Assembly: GCA_031292915.1 (NCBI GenBank)
Contig: JAUMSH010000021.1
Coordinates: forward strand, 1-24,680
Origin: Collinsella sp.
GTDB lineage: Bacteria; Actinomycetota; Coriobacteriia; Coriobacteriales; Coriobacteriaceae
Direction of reading: 5' to 3'
DNA: 24,680 bases
This document shows positions 1-5,662 of the stretch, piece after piece (positions within the stretch are counted from its first letter, which is position 1; each line of letters starts with the position of its first letter). The position numbers and the translations under genes are program-made. Under the pieces are notes generated by a model that saw only the letters and a program-made list of their open reading frames with translations, was not told the DNA's origin and did not search any database.

Positions 1-1
1 G

Positions 2-67
2 CCCGAAAGCCACGAGAGCCTGGGCCACGCCGTGGCAGCCAAGCTCCAAGAGATGCTTGGTGAGTAG
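2..67 (+). CDS. C-terminal end of an unidentified protein (5' end outside window)
   Basis: An open frame enters from the left edge and ends at TAG 65-67. The visible 21 residues (PESHESLGHAV followed by AAKLQEMLGE) look like an amphipathic C-terminal helix. Alanine- and leucine-rich composition suits a real protein end, and the frame stops just before a strong hairpin. This is too short to name a family. The reading frame is chosen by protein-like composition: frame 1 gives an arginine- and proline-rich string that stops slightly earlier. Confidence 0.5.
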   Translation, partial: PESHESLGHAVAAKLQEMLGE

Positions 68-73
68 CGCGAC

Positions 74-118
74 CCCAAGCCACCGCAAAGGGGACGGGCG
101 CCTTTGCGGTGGCTTGGG
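74..118. terminator. Bidirectional hairpin between convergent genes
   Basis: A perfect 18-base stem (74-91 with 101-118) closes a 9-base loop. It lies between the TAG of the upstream plus-strand gene (65-67) and the stop of thiD on the minus strand (128). Neither side has a clear run of T, so it is either a Rho-independent terminator lacking a U-tract or a 3'-end protective hairpin serving both genes. Its stem contains the 8-mers CACCGCAA and TTGCGGTG, which also end the 63-base palindrome at 4021, but the rest does not match. Confidence 0.55.
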
Positions 119-127
119 CTGCGAATC

Positions 128-958
128 TTAATACTGCCACATGTGGTTGACGGGGCCAGAGCCTTTGCCCATGTCCAGGCCGGCGGCCAGAGCGCCTGTC
201 AGGTAGGCCTTGCCGGCGTTGACGGCGTCGGCAAGATCCATGCCCTGGGCCAGCGCGCAGGCGATGGCGGACGAGAGTGTGCAGCCGGTGCCGTGTGTGT
301 TGTCGGTCTCGATGCGCTTGTGGCGGAACCACGTGGTGAGTGGATCTCCCAGATGGTTGCCCTCGTCATCGAGCGGCGCGGGTTCGGCCAGTACATCGTT
401 GGCCTCGTTGACAAGATGCCCACCCTTAACGAGGGATGCGCAACCAAAGCGGCGGGTGAGGAGCATGGCAGCATTTTGCTGCGTGCGCTCGGAGTCGACC
501 TCGTAGTCGAGCAGGGCCATGGCCTCGGGAATATTGGGCGTGATAACCGTCGCTAGCGGGAACAGGCGGCGGGTGAGCGCCTCGGCGGCGTCTTCGGCAA
601 TCAGCCGCGCGCCCGAGGTGGCGACCATGACGGGGTCGACTACCACGTTTGCCGCGTTCCAAGCGCTCAAGCGGTCGGCGATGACTTCGATAATCTCGAC
701 AGAAGAAACCATGCCAATCTTGACGGCGTTGGGGCGGATATCGTCAAAAACGGCGTCAATTTGCGCGGCTACGATATCTGGCGAGATATCCTGCACGGCG
801 GTAACGCCCAGTGTGTTTTGCGCTGTGATGGCGGTGATGGCCGTCTCGGCATACAGGCGGTGCGCCGTGATGGTCTTGATGTCGGCCTGAATGCCGGCGC
901 CACCGCTGGAATCGGATCCCGCGATGGACAGGACGGCAGGTACCTTACTACGATCCAT
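128..958 (-). CDS. thiD: Hydroxymethylpyrimidine / phosphomethylpyrimidine kinase ThiD
   Basis: This cytosolic ribokinase-fold kinase phosphorylates HMP and HMP-P to HMP-PP, the pyrimidine half of thiamine. The 276-residue product is close to the usual ThiD length. Visible signatures are SIAGSDSSGGAGIQAD at residues 11-26 (substrate-binding glycine loop), DPVMVATSG at 108-116, TPNIPEA at 140-146, KGGH at 178-181, and THGTGCTLSSAIA at 221-233, the anion-hole motif with the family cysteine C226. The ATG at 958 has AAGGGAG five bases upstream, which fixes the start. It lies downstream of thiC on the same strand, separated by 182 bases that hold a promoter-like sequence, so it may be both co-transcribed and separately expressed. 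Family assignment is secure. A dual salvage and de novo role is the family's known behaviour. Confidence 0.95.
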   Translation of the reverse strand: MDRSKVPAVLSIAGSDSSGGAGIQADIKTITAHRLYAETAITAITAQNTLGVTAVQDISPDIVAAQIDAVFDDIRPNAVKIGMVSSVEIIEVIADRLSAWNAANVVVDPVMVATSGARLIAEDAAEALTRRLFPLATVITPNIPEAMALLDYEVDSERTQQNAAMLLTRRFGCASLVKGGHLVNEANDVLAEPAPLDDEGNHLGDPLTTWFRHKRIETDNTHGTGCTLSSAIACALAQGMDLADAVNAGKAYLTGALAAGLDMGKGSGPVNHMWQY

Positions 959-1015
959 GTTCGCTCCCTTGTTCGGTCGGAATCAAATGGGTCTTTAAGC
1001 CAGCATTATAAAGAT

Positions 1016-1045
1016 GCCCGGGCCGACTCTATGCCGAACCCGGGC
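1016..1045 (-). other. Hairpin in the thiC-thiD intergenic region
   Basis: GCCCGGG (1016-1022) pairs with CCCGGGC (1039-1045), a 7-base stem with a 16-base loop. Read on the minus strand it is followed by ATCTTTATAAT. It could be a weak terminator or attenuator between thiC and thiD. Alternatively, the TATAAT on the minus strand (1005-1010) could be a promoter element. The sequence does not decide between these. Confidence 0.3.
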
Positions 1046-1066
1046 GGGCGATGCAATCTTTACGCA

Positions 1067-1095
1067 AATGTAAGCAAATGTTCACACGTCAACAA
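1067..1095 (-). promoter_or_regulatory. Candidate sigma-70-type promoter for thiD
   Basis: On the minus strand TTGTTG (1090-1095) and TACATT (1067-1072) are separated by 17 bases, the ideal spacing. Transcription would start near 1060, about 100 bases upstream of the thiD ATG. No TPP-riboswitch consensus is visible in this gap, so thiD would not share the direct thiamine control seen at thiC unless by readthrough. Confidence 0.4.
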
Positions 1096-1140
1096 TCGAC
1101 AAGCGCCAGCTCGCCGCCAGAAGCGGCCGCGGCGATAGGG

Positions 1141-2475
1141 CTAGTCCTCCATGCCAAGATCGATCGTCGTGCCCTCGAACACCTTGTTGACGGTGCGGAC
1201 AGCACACATCTTGCCGCACATGGTGCAGGTGCCCTCAGTGGCGGCAGGGGACTCCTCGTAGCGCTTCTTACCGGTGACCGGGTCGAGAGCGCACTTCCAC
1301 ATGGCATCCCAGTCGAGCTTGCGGCGCGCCTGGCCCATCTTGTCGTCCATGTCTCGGGCGTGCGGCACCTTCTTGGCGATATCGGCGGCGTGTGCGGCGA
1401 TCTTAGTGGCCATGAGGCCGTCGAGCACGTCCTGGGCGTTAGGCAGGCATAGGTGCTCGGCCGGCGTCACGTAGCACAGAAAGTCGGCGCCGGAGCTCGC
1501 GGAGATGGCGCCGCCGATGGCTGCGGTGATGTGGTCGTAACCCACGCCGATATCGGTCACCAGCGGCCCGAGCACATAGAACGGGGCGTTGTGGCACAGG
1601 CGCTTCTGCAGCTTCATATTGGCGGCGATCTCGTCGAGCGCCATGTGGCCCGGACCCTCGACCATAACCTGGACGCCGGCGGCCCAGGCGCGCTTGCACA
1701 GCTTGCCCAGCTCAATCATCTCGGCGGTCTCGGTGGCATCGTTGGAGTCGTAGAGGCAGCCCGGGCGGCAGGAGTCGCCGAGCGAGATCGTCACGTCGTA
1801 CTCGTGGCAGATTTCGAGCAACTCGTCGTAGAACTCATAGAACGGGTTCTCGTTACCGGTGACCTCCATCCAGCCAAACAACAGTGAGCCGCCGCGGCTC
1901 ACGATGTTCATCAGGCGGCCGGTCTCCTTAAAGGTCTTGGTGACCGACTTGTTGATGCCGCAGTGGATGGTCATAAAGTCCACGCCGTCCTCGGCATGCG
2001 CGCGCACGACTTCGAACAGGTCGTCCTTGGTGAGCTTGACCAGCGGCTTTTCCATGTAGCCGATGGCGTCGTACATGGGGACGGTGCCCACCATGAGCGG
2101 CGTCTCGTCGATGAGCTGCTGGCGGAACTGGCGCGTCTTGCCCGAGTTGGAGAGGTCCATGATGGCGTCGGCGCCAAAGTCCTCGGCGATCTTGACCTTC
2201 TTCCATTCCTCGGCGGCATCGGCCTTGTCGCCCGAGATACCCAGGTTCACGTTGACCTTGGTGGACAGGCCCTCGCCGACGCCAAAGGCGCGCATGCCTT
2301 TTTTGATGTGCACGATGTTGGCGGGAATGGCGATGCGGCCGTCGGCCACGCGCTCGCGGATGTACTCGGGGTCGCGATGCTCGCGCTCGGCGACTTCCTT
2401 CATCTGCGGCGTGATCTGCCCGGCACGGGCGAAGTCGATTTGCGTGACGAGCTTGGGCTCGGTCTGTGTGCTCAT
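1141..2475 (-). CDS. thiC: Phosphomethylpyrimidine synthase ThiC (short form)
   Basis: This radical-SAM enzyme rearranges 5-aminoimidazole ribotide into HMP-P, the first committed step of the thiamine pyrimidine branch. The product is 444 residues when started at the ATG at 2475 (MSTQTEPKL), which has AAGGGAG eight bases upstream. An earlier in-frame ATG at 2499 lies inside the riboswitch and is less likely. Recognisable blocks are TIHCGINKS, GDSCRPGCLYDSNDATETAE, EGPGH and HITAAIGGA. The C-terminal cluster CTMCGKMC (C417, C420, C424) should bind the 4Fe-4S cluster. It has CX2CX3C spacing, rather than the CX2CX4C I recall from E. coli and plant ThiC. The protein lacks the long N-terminal extension of proteobacterial ThiC (about 630 residues), matching the short clostridial and archaeal type. 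A TPP riboswitch precedes it. Confidence 0.96.
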   Translation of the reverse strand: MSTQTEPKLVTQIDFARAGQITPQMKEVAEREHRDPEYIRERVADGRIAIPANIVHIKKGMRAFGVGEGLSTKVNVNLGISGDKADAAEEWKKVKIAEDFGADAIMDLSNSGKTRQFRQQLIDETPLMVGTVPMYDAIGYMEKPLVKLTKDDLFEVVRAHAEDGVDFMTIHCGINKSVTKTFKETGRLMNIVSRGGSLLFGWMEVTGNENPFYEFYDELLEICHEYDVTISLGDSCRPGCLYDSNDATETAEMIELGKLCKRAWAAGVQVMVEGPGHMALDEIAANMKLQKRLCHNAPFYVLGPLVTDIGVGYDHITAAIGGAISASSGADFLCYVTPAEHLCLPNAQDVLDGLMATKIAAHAADIAKKVPHARDMDDKMGQARRKLDWDAMWKCALDPVTGKKRYEESPAATEGTCTMCGKMCAVRTVNKVFEGTTIDLGMED

Positions 2476-2483
2476 TGGCACGG

Positions 2484-2577
2484 CTCCCTTCGTTGGCATT
2501 ACCCATATCAGGTTTGCGGGTCAGGGCGGGCGCGCCCAGTCTCAGCCTGCCGTCTTGTCCTGCAAGCTCCCCGTTTA
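2484..2577 (-). ncRNA. TPP (THI-box) riboswitch controlling thiC
   Basis: Read on the minus strand, the leader carries the hallmark THI-box segments in order: ACGGGGAGCTTG, then GGCTGAGACTGGG, then GACCCGCAAACCTGATATGG, then GTAATGCCAACGAAGGGAG. These correspond to the conserved cggGGwGc, CUGAGA, ACCUGAuyuGg and AAUgCCrgCGuAGGGA positions of the TPP aptamer. The AAGGGAG that ends the aptamer (2484-2490) is also the only good Shine-Dalgarno sequence for the thiC ATG at 2475. Ligand binding would therefore most simply block ribosome entry. I see no separate terminator hairpin with a T-run between aptamer and start. Confidence 0.93.
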
Positions 2578-2590
2578 TGTAATGGGCTCA

Positions 2591-2621
2591 AGTATAGCCT
2601 GAATGGGTACGATTGGGCCAA
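2591..2621 (-). promoter_or_regulatory. Candidate thiC promoter
   Basis: On the minus strand TTGGCC (2616-2621) and TATACT (2591-2596) are 19 bases apart, slightly long. Transcription would begin near 2584, just upstream of the TPP aptamer, which is where a riboswitch transcript should start. Confidence 0.4.
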
Positions 2622-2646
2622 CGAGCGTGCCTGTGGGGAGGCGAAC

Positions 2647-3162
2647 ATGGAAGACAAGCATCTATATCGAGAGACGCAATGGGATGTATCGGCCGAGGAA
2701 AGCCGTGCGCACCATGGCCTTGTCGCGATCGGTTTTGCGGTGCTTGCCGTGCTGGTGATTGCCTTTTGTATCTGGACGTTTGGTGGTCGCGGCGGCGCTG
2801 CATGGGAGTTTGAGGCCGACGATGCCCTGCCGATCATGACAGTGAAGGTTACGGGCGGCAATACCGTTGCCGCGCCGGGCGACTATTGGTATCCGCGCGA
2901 CGAGTTTGTGCAGCTGCAGTTGAGTGGCGGGTCTATTCCGGGCGAAGAAATCGAACGTGTGACGTTTGATGAGGCACTCAAAACACTCATGGTGAAGCTC
3001 AAAGATCAGGGCGATGTGCCCACGACCATGGATATCGCTCTGACGGAGTGGCGTCTGGAACCTCCATCGGGCGTTACGGTATCCGACGTAGAGCACGTTA
3101 AGATTACCTACCAAGATGGCTCGACAAGCGAGATTGCAAAGGCCGATGGCTTGGCGGAGTAA
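2647..3162 (+). CDS. Membrane-anchored protein of unknown function
   Basis: I do not recognise this 171-residue protein. It has a charged cytoplasmic N-terminus (about 1-23), one strong hydrophobic segment near residues 24-45 (LVAIGFAVLAVLVIAFCIW), a glycine-rich linker, and an extracytoplasmic domain of about 120 residues rich in predicted beta strands (IMTVKVTGGNTV, EFVQLQLSGGS, MDIALTEWRL, HVKITYQDGS). The layout fits a bitopic membrane protein with the C-terminal domain outside. No lipobox is present and the segment reads as an uncleaved anchor. The start at ATG 2647 is supported by GGAGG five bases upstream; the frame stays open further left only because it overlaps the thiC antisense. 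It is divergent from thiC and ends 23 bases before the convergent yaaA stop, so it is probably a single-gene unit. Confidence 0.8.
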   Translation: MEDKHLYRETQWDVSAEESRAHHGLVAIGFAVLAVLVIAFCIWTFGGRGGAAWEFEADDALPIMTVKVTGGNTVAAPGDYWYPRDEFVQLQLSGGSIPGEEIERVTFDEALKTLMVKLKDQGDVPTTMDIALTEWRLEPPSGVTVSDVEHVKITYQDGSTSEIAKADGLAE

Positions 3163-3185
3163 CGGGGCGTTTGGAAACGGCGGGC

Positions 3186-3995
3186 CTATTGTGCCTGCGC
3201 GTTCATGAATACCAGGGCGTTTTTGTCTGAAAGCTCGGGGATGTGCCGATAGCCGATGTTGAATGCGGTAAGTTCGCTTGCATCCTCGAGCTTGTTTTCT
3301 GCCATCCACCGCACCATGGAGCCGCGCGCCTTTTTGCTGGCGGTCGACCGTTGGATGGGCTTCCCGTTGCGGATACCCTCGCCAAAGAGGCATGTGACGG
3401 CCGTGGCGTCGTCCGCGAGGTGGGGCAGAACGGCTTTGGCGTACTCTACGCTGGCGAGGTTGACGATCGTGGTGTTTGAGCCTGCCGGGGCGATAGCCCG
3501 CGCGAGCTTGTCGCTCCAAAACGCGTAGAGGTCTCGGGCATCGTCAACGGCAAGCTTCGCGCCCATCTCCAGCCGATACGGTTCGACGGCATGGAAGGGG
3601 CGTACGCATCCGTAGAGTCCCGAGAGGATCCAGAGATGGTTTTGCAGCCAGTCGAGCTGTGCGGCATCCGTGACCTCGGGCGCCATGCTTTGGTATTGGA
3701 TGCCGTGATAGGACATGACGGCGGGGGAGATTCGACGCGCGATATCGGGATCGGCGAGGTCGGCATCGCTCAGGACGGGCATAAATTCGTGAAGCGTATC
3801 CAGGCACGCTGTAAGCAGCCTGTCGCTCACGTTCCAAAAGGCCTGCAGGCCGCCGCTGCCTTCATTCTGCTCGATATCTAGCAGTGCGCGGTGGAGGCGA
3901 GCTGTCTCGCGCACAAAGGGTGGGATGCCCAGGACTTCAAAAGCATCTTGGGCCGCGCGCATCTGCTTGGCGGGCGAAATGATGACCTGCAGCAT
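3186..3995 (-). CDS. yaaA: YaaA / UPF0246 family protein (peroxide-stress, DNA-binding family)
   Basis: The product is 269 residues. It opens with MLQVIISPAKQM, the family's LISPAK start, and contains AFWSDKLARAI, the VNLASVEYAKAV block and the terminal region with KKARGSMVRWMAEN. E. coli YaaA (about 258 residues) lowers free iron and limits DNA damage under hydrogen peroxide, and its fold binds DNA. That role is family knowledge, not something visible here. The ATG at 3995 has AGAGGAGAG just upstream. A longer open extension to 4196 runs back through the palindromic repeat at 4021-4083 and over the end of the aminopeptidase gene, so I reject it. It follows the M18 aminopeptidase on the same strand with a 103-base gap that holds the repeat. 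Confidence 0.9.
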   Translation of the reverse strand: MLQVIISPAKQMRAAQDAFEVLGIPPFVRETARLHRALLDIEQNEGSGGLQAFWNVSDRLLTACLDTLHEFMPVLSDADLADPDIARRISPAVMSYHGIQYQSMAPEVTDAAQLDWLQNHLWILSGLYGCVRPFHAVEPYRLEMGAKLAVDDARDLYAFWSDKLARAIAPAGSNTTIVNLASVEYAKAVLPHLADDATAVTCLFGEGIRNGKPIQRSTASKKARGSMVRWMAENKLEDASELTAFNIGYRHIPELSDKNALVFMNAQAQ

Positions 3996-4020
3996 GAACT
4001 CTCCTCTGCCAAAAAAGAAA

Positions 4021-4083
4021 TTGCGGTGGAATACGGTCTGTTTTGGCCGTTTATGGGCCAGTTTAGTCCGTATTTCACCGCAA
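4021..4083. repeat. 63-base palindromic intergenic repeat, copy 1
   Basis: TTGCGGTGGAATACGG (4021-4036) pairs with CCGTATTTCACCGCAA (4068-4083), a 16-base stem with a single G-T pair. An inner hairpin TGGCC/GGCCA (4044-4048 with 4056-4060) fills the loop. A second copy of exactly the same length lies at 24597-24659 and shares the outer arms and the TCTGTTTTG segment, while the loop differs. The copy begins 16 bases past the minus-strand stop of the aminopeptidase gene and sits just upstream of yaaA. It resembles a REP or MITE-like element, or a mobile 3'-end hairpin. Confidence 0.8.
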
Positions 4084-4098
4084 CTGATGAAGGGTTGG

Positions 4099-5496
4099 TT
4101 AGGCTCGCTCGATGAAGGCCTTGTAGCCGCGGTAGGCCTCGTAGATGTCGGCCTTGTTGGCGACCTCCCACAGGGCGTGCATGGACAGGACGGCAACGCC
4201 GGAGTCGATGACGTTCATGCCGTACTTGGCCATGATGTAGGCGATGGTGCCGCCGCCACCCGCGTTGACGCGGCCGAGCTCGCAGGTCTGGAAGTCCACG
4301 CCTGCCTCGTCCATGATGTCGCGGACGAGGGCCACGTATTCGGCGTCGGCGTCGTTCGAGCCACCCTTGCCGCGGCTGCCCGTGTACTTGTTAAAGCACA
4401 GGCCGCGACCCATAAAGGCGGCGTTTTTGGTCTCGAACTTGCCGGCATAGCCCGGGTCGAAGCCGGCGGACACGTCGGAGGAGAGCATGCGGCTGCGGGC
4501 GAGTGCGCGGCGCAGGGCCAGCGGGCTATCCTCGCCGGCGAGCGTCATGATCTCGGCGACGGTGTTCTCGAAGAAGCGGCTCGTCATACCGGTGGCACCC
4601 ACGGAGCCGATCTCCTCCTTGTCGACGATGAGCGTGATGCTCGTGCGCTCGACATTGGCCACATTGATCTGGGCGAGCATGGAGGGGTAAGCGCAGACGC
4701 GGTCGTCGTGACCATAGCCCAGAATCATGGAACGGTCGAGGCCCATGTCGCGGGCGGGGCCGGCGGGCACGACCTCGATCTCGGCGGAGAGGAAGTCCTC
4801 CTCCTCGACGTCGTACTGCTCCTTGAGGATGTCCAGGAACATCTGCTTGACGGGCTCCTTGGGGGCGTCCTTGTCGTCCTCATCGAACTTGACGGGACGG
4901 CCGCCCACGATCACGTCGAGGATCTCGGCGTCGACGGCGTCCTTGGCGGGCTTGGCCATCTGCTCGCTCGAGAGGTGGATCAGCAGGTCGGAGATGGTAA
5001 AGACCGGATCGTCGGCCTTGTCACCGATGTTGATGTCGACGGTGGTGCCGTCCTTTTTGCAGATGACGCCCACGAGTGCAAGCGGGGAGGCCACCCAGTG
5101 GTAGCTCTTGACGCCGCCGTAGTAGTGCGTGTCGAGGTAGGCCATGTCGCCGGCCTCGAAGGCGGGATTCTGCTTAAGGTCCAGGCGCGGCGAGTCCACG
5201 TGGGCGCCCAGGATGTTAAAGCCCTGCTCGAGCGGGGCGGTGCCCAGGTTGACGAGCATAAGGTCCTTGCCGTGATTGGCGGCGTACACCTTGTCGCCTG
5301 CCTTGAGCTCGCGGCCTTCGGCGATCACGGTCTCCAGGTCGACGTATCCCGCCTCCTCGGCCATCTTGATGCCGGTCTTGACGCACAGGCGCTCGGTCTT
5401 GTTCTCGCTCAAAAACTGCTTATAGCCGCGGCAAAGCTCCTCGAGCTCCTCGACTTGCTGTGGCGTGTACTTTTTCCATGCGCAGGGACGCTCCAT
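4099..5496 (-). CDS. M18 family zinc aminopeptidase
   Basis: This is a cytosolic metallo-aminopeptidase of the M18 family (aspartyl aminopeptidase / aminopeptidase I group) that trims N-terminal residues from peptides. The 465 residues match the usual length. Metal-site blocks are all present: GAHVDSPRLDL with H99 and D101, YGHDDRVCAYPSM at about 261-273, DKEEIGSVGATG with the catalytic and metal glutamates near 294-295, SSDVSAGFDPGY at about 339-350, and VLSMHALWEVANKAD with H440. The ATG at 5496 has AAAGGAG eight bases upstream, so the open frame that continues to 6084 is not used. It is divergent from polA. Its leader contains a perfect 10-base inverted repeat (5536-5570). Substrate preference cannot be read from the sequence. 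Confidence 0.93.
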   Translation of the reverse strand: MERPCAWKKYTPQQVEELEELCRGYKQFLSENKTERLCVKTGIKMAEEAGYVDLETVIAEGRELKAGDKVYAANHGKDLMLVNLGTAPLEQGFNILGAHVDSPRLDLKQNPAFEAGDMAYLDTHYYGGVKSYHWVASPLALVGVICKKDGTTVDINIGDKADDPVFTISDLLIHLSSEQMAKPAKDAVDAEILDVIVGGRPVKFDEDDKDAPKEPVKQMFLDILKEQYDVEEEDFLSAEIEVVPAGPARDMGLDRSMILGYGHDDRVCAYPSMLAQINVANVERTSITLIVDKEEIGSVGATGMTSRFFENTVAEIMTLAGEDSPLALRRALARSRMLSSDVSAGFDPGYAGKFETKNAAFMGRGLCFNKYTGSRGKGGSNDADAEYVALVRDIMDEAGVDFQTCELGRVNAGGGGTIAYIMAKYGMNVIDSGVAVLSMHALWEVANKADIYEAYRGYKAFIERA

Positions 5497-5535
5497 GACG
5501 CAGGCTCCTTTCGGATCGATCGTGCTGGTTGATGT

Positions 5536-5570
5536 ACCGTGAGCCATCGTATCACGCGCGGGCTCACGGT
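5536..5570. promoter_or_regulatory. Inverted repeat in the aminopeptidase-polA divergent region
   Basis: ACCGTGAGCC (5536-5545) and GGCTCACGGT (5561-5570) form a perfect 10-base inverted repeat with a 15-base spacer. The spacer contains TACGAT on the minus strand (5546-5551), which could be the -10 element of the aminopeptidase gene. It could be an operator around that promoter, or a leader hairpin. Confidence 0.4.
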
Positions 5571-5662
5571 GGCGGGGGAGCTTGATGTGAGGTGGCCGCG
5601 GGGCGGGGAGCGTGTAAACTGGAGTAAGCAAACCGTGCCCAGCCCAAAGCGAGGTATTCAAT

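Noticed and set aside
3925..5532. 535-codon open frame on the plus strand across the aminopeptidase gene
   Set aside because: It is antisense to a gene with intact metal-site motifs, has a low-complexity valine/glycine/histidine-rich product and no ribosome site. Long antisense frames are expected in GC-rich DNA.
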